Positions 7,533 through 14,714 of a DNA stretch of 25,172 bases are shown here, piece after piece. The DNA lies in NCBI GenBank assembly GCA_964467615.1, contig CAYXRK010000057.1, forward strand, positions 1 through 25,172, read 5' to 3'. The position numbers were made by a program, and so were the translations under genes. Position 1 is the stretch's first letter, and the number at the start of each line of letters is the position of its first letter. The stretch is from CAYXRK01 sp964467615 (GTDB taxonomy: Bacteria; Hydrogenedentota; Hydrogenedentia; Hydrogenedentales; GCA-2746185). Under the pieces are notes generated by a model. It was not told the DNA's origin and did no database searches. It saw only the letters and a program-made list of their open reading frames with translations.

Positions 7533-8503
7533 CCGAGGCGGTCATCGGTATCGACCTTGGCGGCACCAGCGTGCGCGCGGCAGTCGTCTCGCGCGAAGGT
7601 ACCGTTTTAGCTAGAGACTCGCGGCCATGCGAAAGCGCGTCTGGTCCCGACGCCGTGATGGCGGCGATGTCGAAGAGCGTGGACGCGGCGTTGAAGAGCG
7701 CGCGGTTGGATCGATCGGGTGTGCTCGCGGCGGGCATCGGCGCGCCGGGTCCGCTCAATTGGCAAACGGGCGTGGTGTATCGTCTTCCAAACCTGCCGGG
7801 TTGGCACAACGTGCCGCTGGCGGACGCGATGAGCGAGCGGCTTGGGATTACGTGCTACGTTGACAACGACGCGAATTGCGCGTGTTACGGCGAATACTGG
7901 TCAGGCGCGGGCGTGGGCACGCAGACGATGTGCCTGATGACGCTGGGCACAGGCGTCGGCGGCGGCGTTGTGGTTTTCGGAAAGCTCCTGCGCGGTCTCG
8001 ACGGAACAGCCGGTGAACTGGGTCACATGACCGTCGCCAAAGACGGACGACGCTGCGGATGCGGCGCGCGAGGATGTCTCGAAGCGTATGGGTCCGTGAG
8101 CGGGATGGTCCGCACAGCAATCGAGGGCATGCTGGACGGGGAAGGTACGGTGCTCACCCAATGGAGTGAAGGCGACTATCGGCGGATCAGCGGAAAAATG
8201 ATCCACGAGGGCATGCAGGCGGGCGACCTGCTCTGCGAGCGGGTCATCCACGAGACCGGCGTTTGGCTAGGTACCGCAATCGCCGACCTCATCAATATTT
8301 TCAATCCGGAGCGAATCATCCTCGCCGGCGGAATGACTGAGGCCGGGGAAGCGTTGTTCGCGCCGATCCGCGAGACGGCGAAGTCGATGGCGTTCGAGGT
8401 GCCGGCGGCGCGCGCGGAAATCATTGCGGCGGCGCACGGTTCGGATGCGGGGGTCATCGGCGCGGCGGGCTGCGCATTGGCGCGTCTCGAGGGCCGGGCG
8501 TGA
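7529..8503 (+). CDS. ROK family sugar kinase (glucokinase-like)
   Basis: A 324-residue ROK-family protein without the helix-turn-helix of ROK repressors, so a kinase rather than a regulator. The phosphate-binding DLGGT is at residues 9-13. The sugar-contacting E-L-G-H is followed by the ROK zinc site, with ligands H166, C176, C178 and C183 in CGCGARGCLEAYGS. VDNDANC contains the catalytic Asp region. The family phosphorylates hexoses such as glucose, N-acetylmannosamine or fructose with ATP; glucokinase is the most likely activity but the substrate is not certain. The start is ATG at 7529, overlapping the glnS stop codon. Its own stop overlaps the PfkB start (GTGA), implying translational coupling of all three genes. 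Confidence 0.92.
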   Translation: MTEAVIGIDLGGTSVRAAVVSREGTVLARDSRPCESASGPDAVMAAMSKSVDAALKSARLDRSGVLAAGIGAPGPLNWQTGVVYRLPNLPGWHNVPLADAMSERLGITCYVDNDANCACYGEYWSGAGVGTQTMCLMTLGTGVGGGVVVFGKLLRGLDGTAGELGHMTVAKDGRRCGCGARGCLEAYGSVSGMVRTAIEGMLDGEGTVLTQWSEGDYRRISGKMIHEGMQAGDLLCERVIHETGVWLGTAIADLINIFNPERIILAGGMTEAGEALFAPIRETAKSMAFEVPAARAEIIAAAHGSDAGVIGAAGCALARLEGRA

Positions 8504-9432
8504 TTCTCACGATCACGCCGAACCCGTGCGTCGACAAGACGATCTACGTCGATTCGCTCGAACCGGGGACTTTCATTCGCGCGGCGAAGTATTCGTGCAT
8601 ACCCGGCGGCAAGGGCGTGAATGTTGCGCGGGCAGTCAAGATTCTCGGCGGCGAGGCGACCGCAGTCGTCGTGGTGGGCGGACACACCGGACGGCACGCG
8701 GTCGAGATGATTAAGTCCGAGCGCATTCGGTGTAGACCCGTCTGGGTCGAGTCGCCGACGCGGACCATCACGACGGTGCTCGAAGAACGGATCCACCGGC
8801 AAACGGCGTTGTTTGAACCCGGATCGGAAATCGGCCGCGAGGAGTACCGTGGAATCGTAGAGCGGTGTTCACTTCTCGCCAGGAGAGCAAGCGTGGTGTG
8901 TTACTCTGGGACGGTCTCCCATGCGAACGCGCTTAGTCTCTATCGCGACCTTCTCCCACGCGCGAAACGCTCTGGCGCGAAGACGATTCTCGATTCGCAC
9001 GGCGCGGAGTTCGCGCTCGGCATCGAAAAAACGCCGTTCATGATCAAGCCGAACGAACAAGAGGCTTCCGAATTGTTGGGGGTGGCGATCGCGACCGACA
9101 CTGAACGATGGGACGCAGTGGCGCGGTTTCATGATAAGGGCATCGAACTCGTGGTGCTTAGCGCGGGGGCGCGAGGGGCATTCATCTCGGACGGCGCGAC
9201 GAGGCTCATCGTGCGGCCGCCACAGATCAAGGAAGTGAACGCGGTGGGGAGCGGCGATGCATTGGTGGCCGCGTTTGCGCTCGGACTTGATCAGGGATGG
9301 TCGCTGGAGAAAATGGCGCGGTATGGCGCGGCGGCCGGTGCGGCCAACGCGCGCGTGTGGGACATCGGCCGGTTCACCCTGGAGGACGTTGAGGAATTGG
9401 CGGGTGCGGTCGAGGTGCGAGCTGTGCCTTGA
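8500..9432 (+). CDS. PfkB family hexose-phosphate kinase (1-phosphofructokinase/Pfk-2 type)
   Basis: A 310-residue ribokinase-fold enzyme of the 1-phosphofructokinase/tagatose-6-phosphate kinase/Pfk-2 branch. It starts MILTITPNPCVDKT, followed by the first PfkB signature GGKGVNVARAVKILGG. The second signature, NAVGSGDALVAAFALG, carries the catalytic Asp253. The substrate branch (fructose 1-phosphate, fructose 6-phosphate or tagatose 6-phosphate) cannot be settled by eye. No PTS or fruR gene adjoins it, so it may serve glycolysis as a Pfk-2 together with the upstream ROK kinase. The GTG start at 8500 overlaps the previous stop by 4 bases. No clear terminator follows. Confidence 0.9.
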   Translation: MILTITPNPCVDKTIYVDSLEPGTFIRAAKYSCIPGGKGVNVARAVKILGGEATAVVVVGGHTGRHAVEMIKSERIRCRPVWVESPTRTITTVLEERIHRQTALFEPGSEIGREEYRGIVERCSLLARRASVVCYSGTVSHANALSLYRDLLPRAKRSGAKTILDSHGAEFALGIEKTPFMIKPNEQEASELLGVAIATDTERWDAVARFHDKGIELVVLSAGARGAFISDGATRLIVRPPQIKEVNAVGSGDALVAAFALGLDQGWSLEKMARYGAAAGAANARVWDIGRFTLEDVEELAGAVEVRAVP

Positions 9433-9460
9433 ACGGACGCGCGACATGAACGGACGCGCG
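9431..9460. repeat. Short direct repeat GAACGGACGCGCG
   Basis: Two identical 13-base copies (9431-9443 and 9448-9460) are separated by four bases. The first overlaps the PfkB stop codon. A small local duplication with no assigned role. Confidence 0.7.
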
Positions 9461-9503
9461 CCTTGCGCGGCTGAACACGGGATTGCTAAACTCTTCCGAA
9501 TTA

Positions 9504-9541
9504 TTGGCTTACGTTCCGCGGGATTGTTTAGATTCCGCGGG
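9504..9541 (+). promoter_or_regulatory. Promoter of the ferredoxin gene with flanking direct repeats
   Basis: TTGGCT (9504-9509) and TTTAGA (9527-9532) are separated by 17 bases, a good sigma70-like pair 25 bases before the ferredoxin ATG. Two identical TTCCGCGGG repeats (9514-9522 and 9533-9541) flank the -10 element with a 19-base period, about two helical turns on one DNA face. They could be an operator, but no regulator is identified. Confidence 0.55.
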
Positions 9542-9557
9542 TCAGGAGATACGACCG

Positions 9558-9893
9558 ATGGCATTTATTGTTTGCGAACCTTGCATCAAGTGTAAATATA
9601 CGGATTGCGTCAGCGTGTGCCCCGTGGCGTGCTTTAAGGAAGGGGCGAACATGCTCATCATCGATCCGGACGAATGCATCGATTGCGGGGTGTGCGTCGA
9701 TGAATGTCCGGTGACCGCGATTTTCCCGGAGGAAGAAGTGCCGGAAAAGTGGCACGACTTCATTGCGCTGAACGCGAAATACTCGTCCGACTGGCCTACC
9801 ATCGAGGCGGCCAAGGACCCGATGGACACCGCGGAAGACTTTAAGAGCGTGGAGAACAAGCGGGACCAGTTCATCGCCGCGCCGGCCGAATAA
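9558..9893 (+). CDS. fdxA: 7Fe ferredoxin (FdxA type)
   Basis: A 111-residue cytoplasmic electron carrier of the [3Fe-4S][4Fe-4S] FdxA family. The N-terminal half shows CIKCKYTDCVSVCPVACF and the second cluster motif is CIDCGVCVDECP. The C-terminal tail (EKWHDFIALNAKYSSDWP..) is the usual FdxA extension. An additional Cys6 precedes the normal first ligand. ATG at 9558 is preceded by AGGAG and matches the family N-terminus; a longer in-frame start at 9483 would read through the promoter and is rejected. It is probably monocistronic, with its own promoter and a strong terminator. Confidence 0.94.
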   Translation: MAFIVCEPCIKCKYTDCVSVCPVACFKEGANMLIIDPDECIDCGVCVDECPVTAIFPEEEVPEKWHDFIALNAKYSSDWPTIEAAKDPMDTAEDFKSVENKRDQFIAAPAE

Positions 9894-9907
9894 CACCTAT
9901 CCACTTC

Positions 9908-9948
9908 ACGCGGCGGTTGACCTCGATTCAGCCGCCGCGTTTTCTTTA
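9908..9948 (+). terminator. Intrinsic terminator of the ferredoxin gene
   Basis: ACGCGGCGG (9908-9916) pairs with CCGCCGCGT (9932-9940), and further weak pairs extend the stem to about 13 bp around a 7-base loop. TTTTCTTT follows directly on the plus strand. It starts 15 bases after the stop codon and faces the end of the convergent MshEN gene. Confidence 0.92.
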
Positions 9949-10401
9949 CGGCTGCGGCGGATAGATCCGGCGAAGCGCGTCGCTCACGTCGTCCGGCGTG
10001 GCGACAGCCGGCAGTACCGGCGCACCGACAATCTTGACGAGCTTCTCAACGATGGTGAGATTCGTCGGGTCGTCTGTAGCCAGGACAATCGCGCCTTCTA
10101 TTTCCTCGATGGGAACCATGCGGAAGAATCGTGCGACCCGCGGCGAGACACGCGCGACCAATTCCGGCGGCGGCGAAAAGTCCCCCAGTGAAATGAACCG
10201 CAAGTCGAACCGTTCGGCAAGGTCGCGGCACACGTCTTCGATACCCAGATGGCCGAGTTGCACGAGGATGCTGACGAGGTCTTGGCCTTCGTACTCGGTG
10301 TTGCGCAATTCCAGGGCGAGGTGCAGTTGGGCGTCAGTGATGATTTCCTTGTCGATGAGCCGCTGGATGAATTTGTTGTTCTTGTAGATTTGGAGGCTCA
10401 T
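9946..10401 (-). CDS. Stand-alone MshEN (GspE/PilB N-terminal) domain protein
   Basis: A 151-residue protein that is essentially one MshEN/T2SS-E N-terminal domain without any ATPase domain. Two helical repeats are seen (QRLIDKEIITDAQLHLALEL, then LVSILVQLGHLGIEDVCRDLAERF). The beta-rich second part is typical (LRFISLGDF..PPELVARVSPRVARFFRMVPIEEIEGAIVLATDDPTNL) and ends DALRRIYPP. The domain in MshE binds cyclic di-GMP through R-L-G-containing repeats. Here those Arg/Gly positions are largely replaced, so binding is doubtful. The start is ATG at 10401 with a weak AAGAA site, inside the end of the dipeptidase gene (68-base overlap). Relatives often occur in pilus or two-component settings; the role here is unknown. 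Confidence 0.82.
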   Translation of the reverse strand: MSLQIYKNNKFIQRLIDKEIITDAQLHLALELRNTEYEGQDLVSILVQLGHLGIEDVCRDLAERFDLRFISLGDFSPPPELVARVSPRVARFFRMVPIEEIEGAIVLATDDPTNLTIVEKLVKIVGAPVLPAVATPDDVSDALRRIYPPQP

Positions 10402-11788
10402 CGCGATTAATTCTTGGACGCCGCCCCAAATTATGCATGAAATGGATGTAGGTCTCGATTCCGCGGTAGAAATTGGGCAAGTATTGGCGTTCGTTCGGAC
10501 CGTGGATGCCGTCCTCCGGCATGGCGAATCCGAGCATGACGGAATCGACGCCAAGGAGTTGCTGCATCATGCCGACGATGGGGACGCTGCCGCCTTCGCG
10601 CTTGAATAGTGGTTCCTTGGCGTAGACGGTTTTGAGGGCGTCCACCGCGGCCTTCATGGCGGTGGACTTCCGATCCATGATCGCGCCGCAGCCATGGACG
10701 TGCTCCATGATTGACCACGTGATTTCCTTCGGCGCCTTTGCCTTCAAGTAGGCCTCGAGTTGACCGCGGACCTTTTCGGGGTCTTGGTCGGCGACGAGGC
10801 GCGTCGAGATTTTGGCGTGCGCCACGGCGGGCAACACCGTCTTCGATCCCTCGCCCATGAAACCGCCCCAGATGCCGTTCACCTCGAGCGTGGGCCGCGC
10901 GCCGATTCGCTCGATCGTGGTGTAGCCGCGCTCGCCCCAGAGGGCCGGCGAACCGGTGTTGGCGAGCCAGTCGGCGTCCGAGTACGGCAGCTTGTTGATG
11001 GCTTCGCGCTCCTCCTTATCGAGGTCGCGCACATCGTTGTAGAAACCGGGCAGCGTGACGCGGCCATCCGCATCGTGCATGCCGGCGATCAATTCGCACA
11101 GCGCTTGAAGCGGGTTCAGTATCGAGCCGCCGTAGAGGCCGGAGTGCAGGTCTTTCTTCGGGCCGCGCACTTCGATTTCCAAATACGACAGGCCGCGTAA
11201 GGAATACGTGATCGCCGGGGTGTCCGGCCCGTGAATGCCGGCGTCGCAATTGAGCACGAAATCGGCGGTGAGCAAATCTTTGTGCGTGCGGATGAAGTTA
11301 TCGAGGCTCGGCGAACCGATTTCTTCTTCGCCTTCGATGAGGTATTTCACGTTGAGCGGGAGCGAGCCGTGCTTGACGACCGCTTCGACCGCCTTGATCT
11401 GCGCGAAGATTTGGCCCTTCATGTCCGATGCGCCGCGCGCGTAGATGTAATCGCCGCGCACGGTGGGAGTGAACGGTCCCGATTCCCATTCGTTGAGCGG
11501 GTCGGCGGGCTGGACGTCGTAGTGTCCGTAGATGAGAATCGTCGGTTTGCCGGGCGCTCCCAGCCATTCGCCGTAGACGATGGGGTGCTTGCTTGTGGGC
11601 ATGATCTCGACGCGCGTCATGCAGAGGCGCTTAAGCTCCGCCGCTACCCATGCCGCCGTCTTCTCGATGTCGGCCTTGTGCTCGGACAACGTCGAGATAC
11701 TGGGCATCGAGAGCAGTTCTTTGTACTCGTCGAGATGGCGGGCCTTTTGGGACCGCGCATATTCAATGGCTGAACTCACGGTGGACAT
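10334..11788 (-). CDS. M20 family dipeptidase/metallopeptidase
   Basis: A 484-residue cytoplasmic M20-family zinc peptidase, close to the CNDP/PepV-like dipeptidase branch. The metal and catalytic residues are intact: H89 in GHYDVQP, D122 in ASDMKG, the EEE at 154-156, D182 in NCDAG, and H429 in GIHGPNE near the C-terminus. A dimerisation (lid) domain lies between. The start is ATG at 11788 with AAGGA close upstream. The family normally ends soon after the FMHNLGR-like helix, but this frame continues for 28 polar, His-rich residues that overlap the next gene, suggesting a lost stop codon or a frame error. It follows the NTF2-like lipoprotein gene by 26 bases. Confidence 0.93.
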   Translation of the reverse strand: MSTVSSAIEYARSQKARHLDEYKELLSMPSISTLSEHKADIEKTAAWVAAELKRLCMTRVEIMPTSKHPIVYGEWLGAPGKPTILIYGHYDVQPADPLNEWESGPFTPTVRGDYIYARGASDMKGQIFAQIKAVEAVVKHGSLPLNVKYLIEGEEEIGSPSLDNFIRTHKDLLTADFVLNCDAGIHGPDTPAITYSLRGLSYLEIEVRGPKKDLHSGLYGGSILNPLQALCELIAGMHDADGRVTLPGFYNDVRDLDKEEREAINKLPYSDADWLANTGSPALWGERGYTTIERIGARPTLEVNGIWGGFMGEGSKTVLPAVAHAKISTRLVADQDPEKVRGQLEAYLKAKAPKEITWSIMEHVHGCGAIMDRKSTAMKAAVDALKTVYAKEPLFKREGGSVPIVGMMQQLLGVDSVMLGFAMPEDGIHGPNERQYLPNFYRGIETYIHFMHNLGRRPRINRDEPPNLQEQQIHPAAHRQGNHH

Positions 11789-11814
11789 ACAAATTCCTTG
11801 CGTACTGAAACGCG

Positions 11815-12264
11815 CTAATACAGTTGCATCGTCATCTGCGTGATTTGCCAGACGCCATTCTCGCGGACGAATTCCAGGTACACGTCCGCCGCGCCAAACG
11901 CGCCCGCAAGATGCACCGGGCCGGCGGATTCGCGATTACCTTTCGGAAGCATGCGCGATTTCGACGCGTCGATGCTCAAGTCTTTCCACCAGCCCTGCGC
12001 GTTGCCGCCGTCCAGCCAGGCCACGAGCGCGGCCTTGTTCTCCCACGCGGGCGCTTTGAAATTCTCTGAATACATCGCAGCGAGCTCGGTCATGTCGCCG
12101 CGTTGGAACACCGCAACCCACGCATCGAGCGGCGACTTCTCAGGTGTTGAGGCAGACGCGGTTGTGCTCGAGGTGGTCGTATCGGTGCTGGCGCATCCCG
12201 CGAAGCACGAAACAATCCCAGCGATGGCGAAAAGCCGGACGAGATCATTGGCAGCCCGTGGCAA
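11815..12264 (-). CDS. Small NTF2-like putative lipoprotein
   Basis: The mature part (LDAWVAVFQRGDMTELAAMYSENF.. to ..NGVWQITQMTMQLY) looks like a SnoaL/DUF4440-type NTF2-like domain of about 110 residues. The N-terminus is a hydrophobic stretch (LFAIAGIVSCFAGC) followed by a Ser/Thr-rich linker, fitting an exported lipoprotein with Cys24 after a slightly atypical FAGC lipobox. I chose the TTG start at 12264 because it places the signal peptide at the N-terminus. The alternative is ATG at 12447, which has a better ribosome site (GAGGAAA) but puts about 60 residues, partly encoded by the dispersed repeat, before the signal. No function is assigned; it is likely co-transcribed with the dipeptidase. 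Confidence 0.7.
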   Translation of the reverse strand: MPRAANDLVRLFAIAGIVSCFAGCASTDTTTSSTTASASTPEKSPLDAWVAVFQRGDMTELAAMYSENFKAPAWENKAALVAWLDGGNAQGWWKDLSIDASKSRMLPKGNRESAGPVHLAGAFGAADVYLEFVRENGVWQITQMTMQLY

Positions 12265-12394
12265 AAGTCGTCCGTCGATACGACTTACTTGCGTCGGCTG
12301 ACCTTGCCCCGTTCGAGGCCTAAAAAATGGCCCAAATTCGTCATTGCGAGTTCTACACGGACGTCGCCGGGATTCGAGAAAAAACGCCGCAAAT

Positions 12395-12421
12395 GTCATT
12401 CCCGCGAAGGCGGGAATCCAG
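12395..12421. repeat. Third copy of the ATTCCCGC..GCGGGAAT repeat
   Basis: GTCATTCCCGCGAAGGCGGG AATCCAG here is identical to the left arm of the inverted repeat at 5571-5597. It is a single copy, located upstream of the NTF2-like gene and inside that gene's longer alternative reading frame. Confidence 0.9.
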
Positions 12422-12564
12422 ACGGTCGTTCTCGTCCCCGCGTTCATGCGATTTTCCTCACGAATGTCGTTACGTTCTCAGCAAGGAGCGCGCCGTTCTG
12501 CATGGCGCGTGTATGCGGCAATCTCGACTTTTCCCACGGGCTGTTAGGGCGACGGCGCATAGGC

Positions 12565-13146
12565 TCACGCGTGTTCGGAAGGATCCGTACACCCTTGGAA
12601 CTTTTCCATGCCCACGTGCTCGGGACGTCCCAACTCGACGACCCAACCCTCGCGCGAGGTGTAGTACGCGAAGATGGTGCGCCGTTTTATGTCGCGGAAG
12701 AATTCCACGCCGGCTTTCAGTTCGTCAGGATGGCTTTCGTGTTCATCGCTGATGGGGCCCAGCATTTCGGCGACGTGGTCCAGCGGCGCGTCCGCGAGGC
12801 CATGACCGTGCGCGGATTTGCATCGCGCGTCGAGCCAAGCCAAGCCATCGGTGAAAGTCTTCTTGGCGGCATCCGGACTGACGGACAGTTCGAGATCGAT
12901 GTACTCGTGGCACCGGGCATCGAGCGCGCCGGGCGTCGCGGTCCTCGGGATGATGGCCTCGCAGACGTTGCCGAGTGCTTTCGCTTGGTCGGCGGATAGG
13001 AAGACCGGGCTCCACGCTTCCGCCGAAGCGGCCTTCACGATTCGGCCATCGCCGGCCAAGGCAAAAATCCACCGTGAGCCGGGTATCGCGGCGGTGGCCG
13101 CCGCGGCCATTCCGAGGACTTGTCTGCGCGTCAGGGATTGAGACAT
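12565..13146 (-). CDS. Gluconate 2-dehydrogenase subunit 3-like protein, Tat-exported
   Basis: A 193-residue protein with a twin-arginine signal (SLTRRQVLGMAAAATAA, Arg7-Arg8), so it is exported folded or as part of a folded complex. The rest (FLSADQAKALGNVCEAIIPRTATPGALDARCHEYIDLEL...FFRDIKRRTIFAYYTSREGW) matches the small gamma-type subunit of membrane gluconate 2-dehydrogenases and related GMC oxidoreductases. That subunit carries the Tat signal for the flavoprotein partner. The GMC subunit and the cytochrome subunit are not adjacent. The start is ATG at 13146 with GGAG 7 bases upstream. Family call good; the substrate of any complex is unknown. Confidence 0.85.
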   Translation of the reverse strand: MSQSLTRRQVLGMAAAATAAIPGSRWIFALAGDGRIVKAASAEAWSPVFLSADQAKALGNVCEAIIPRTATPGALDARCHEYIDLELSVSPDAAKKTFTDGLAWLDARCKSAHGHGLADAPLDHVAEMLGPISDEHESHPDELKAGVEFFRDIKRRTIFAYYTSREGWVVELGRPEHVGMEKFQGCTDPSEHA

Positions 13147-13267
13147 GAAATGCTCCAAAATCGGGACGAACTATCCGGCTATTGTACTTTGTTGGGGCCG
13201 GGATTCAAGTCAACCCGTTAGTTCTCAGTTCCTCTCTTATCGGAAACAGGTCGCTGTGGAGCTGGTG

Positions 13268-13359
13268 AAAAGCCCCAATCGGGGCGAAAGCATTGTAGCT
13301 TGGCGTGTTAGCGCCAAGTCCGCAATCCCCCCCAACACAAAGCCCCATCGGGGCGAAAG
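13268..13359. repeat. Two AAAGCCCC(A)ATC GGGGCGAAAG palindromes around a hairpin
   Basis: Two near-identical copies (about 13268-13290 and 13338-13359), each a CCCC/GGGG mini-hairpin followed by CGAAAG, differ by one base in the loop. Between them lies a perfect hairpin, CTTGGCG (13299-13305), loop TGTTAG, CGCCAAG (13312-13318). Probably copies of a dispersed repeat. Confidence 0.8.
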
Positions 13360-13439
13360 AACGCCTATCCCAAGCAACGTCGATTCGTACGCCACAAGGA
13401 GTTCGGTCTCAGAAACCCCCTCCGCCGCACGCAGGCAAG

Positions 13440-13470
13440 TCAATCTGCGTCCATCTGCGTGAATCTGCGG
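13440..13470. repeat. Tandem ATCTGCG-type repeat
   Basis: Three spaced copies of ATCTGCG occur in about 25 bases (AATCTGCGTCCATCTGCGTG then AATCTGCGG). It resembles a short-period repeat I recognise from other bacterial intergenic regions, though only this copy is in the window. Confidence 0.65.
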
Positions 13471-13555
13471 AAAGGAAAGCAAGTGTTCTCGCCGACATCT
13501 CCACGGCGTAAATAACGGTAGTCGCCGATTCACATCAATACATCCGCGACTATCG

Positions 13556-14542
13556 CTATGTGCGCGACTTCTCGTCTCGACTGGCCGATGTAGCCGCTGG
13601 CTCGACGGCAGGAAACTCGTCCGGGCGGTCGGTAAATATTCCGTCGACGTGCAAATCATCGAGCAGATACTTCATGTAGCTCTTACGGTTCGGGAATCTG
13701 GCCGGGGGAAAGGCCTCGTGGGCCTTCCACACGTGGACCTTCAATCCGCGTTTGTGAGCCTCGTAGATGCGTGACTCGTTCGGCGGCAGCACCATGCTGA
13801 GGAACGGGCCCACGCCGTTCGCGTACGTCGCGACGCGGTCGAGCCCTTTGTCCGTCATGCAATCGTTCCACTGATCGAACCACACCAATTGGATGAGCGT
13901 GTAGTTGTCGCCACCCAATTCGCGGAGTCGCTTGAGGCTTTGTTCATAGAACGATTGAATGATGACGGGCGTGGTCTTTTGTCCTTCCCTCGTGTCAAGG
14001 CCATTTTTCTTCAGAAGTTCGTGGAGCGCTTCGTTGATATCAAGGCCCCGGGCGGCATAAAAATCGGGGTCCTTCGTTTCCGGATACAGCCCGACTTTAC
14101 CCTTTGCCAGGTCGATCAACTCTTGAAACGTTGCGAGGGGTTCTCCTTTGAACTTGGGATCGAACCACGACCCCGAATCAAGTGCTTTCAACTCTGCAAG
14201 CGTGAAATCGTTGACGTACCACCTTTTGAGGGTCTGCCCATTCCGCTCGACGTTCGTATATCGATTCGGGTACAAGTCTTCTACGTCGGTCTGATCTTCG
14301 AGCGAGAGATCGTGAATACATACCAACACCCCGTCTTTGGAGAGCTGGAGGTCGGTCTCGATGTAGTCCGGCTTCATGGAAAGCGCGAGCGTGAACGAGG
14401 ACATGGAACTGAAGGGCGCGTAGCCTCCGGCCCCGCCGTGGGCGATGCAAACGGCGTCTTGGGCCGGCTGTTGTTGAGCCTGCACGGAAAGCGGGAGAAC
14501 TGCGGCCGTGAAGAAGACGTATCGAACATGACGCAAAGCCAT
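13556..14542 (-). CDS. Exported glycerophosphodiester phosphodiesterase family protein with altered motifs
   Basis: A 328-residue GDPD-family (GlpQ-like) TIM-barrel protein with a Sec signal (VFFTAAVLPLSVQAQ), so periplasmic. The family hydrolyses glycerophosphodiesters to glycerol 3-phosphate and an alcohol. The metal ligands are present: E62 and D64 in IETD, H77 in CIHD, and E155 in YPETKD. The canonical HRG motif, however, reads HGG (H35-G36-G37), and the PENT/PEHT motif reads PFSS (43-46). The catalytic Arg and the conserved Glu are therefore replaced. It may be inactive or have changed specificity. The start is ATG at 14542 with GAGGAG about 10 bases upstream. It is divergent from the ABC transporter. 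Confidence 0.87.
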   Translation of the reverse strand: MALRHVRYVFFTAAVLPLSVQAQQQPAQDAVCIAHGGAGGYAPFSSMSSFTLALSMKPDYIETDLQLSKDGVLVCIHDLSLEDQTDVEDLYPNRYTNVERNGQTLKRWYVNDFTLAELKALDSGSWFDPKFKGEPLATFQELIDLAKGKVGLYPETKDPDFYAARGLDINEALHELLKKNGLDTREGQKTTPVIIQSFYEQSLKRLRELGGDNYTLIQLVWFDQWNDCMTDKGLDRVATYANGVGPFLSMVLPPNESRIYEAHKRGLKVHVWKAHEAFPPARFPNRKSYMKYLLDDLHVDGIFTDRPDEFPAVEPAATSASRDEKSRT

Positions 14543-14586
14543 TTGCCAGCCGCTCCTCAGAGATTTGTAGCGTCGACATCTTACCC

Positions 14587-14610
14587 ATGCGCGCGGGCTG
14601 GAAGCCCACG
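14587..14610. repeat. GGGCT-GGA-AGCCC hairpin repeat
   Basis: GCGGGCTGGAAGCCCACGCC in the divergent promoter region contains a 5-bp GGGCT/AGCCC stem. It resembles a short repeat I recognise from intergenic DNA of other GC-rich bacteria. Only one copy is here. Confidence 0.45.
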
Positions 14611-14714
14611 CCACGAGGGTCCCTCTAATGTTAGCCCTCGATTAGTGCAATCGCACCGAACGCCGGTATCATACGCGGCGGAACCTCTCCCCCACTTTGA
14701 AGGTCTGAATCGTC

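Larger units (their letters stand above)
13147..13555. other. Repeat-bearing intergenic region, no gene seen
   Basis: About 400 bases separate the gluconate-dehydrogenase-like gene from the upstream phosphodiesterase gene, and no supported frame is present. The stretch carries two AAAGCCCC..GGGGCGAAAG palindromes, a CTTGGCG hairpin and a tandem (T)CTGCGT-type repeat, listed separately. It must also hold the promoter of the downstream gene, not identified. Confidence 0.65.

Noticed and set aside
13268..13359. CRISPR-like array from repeated AAAGCCCC units
   Set aside because: Only two copies, each itself a mini-hairpin, with a structured 48-base gap; no third unit and no cas genes.
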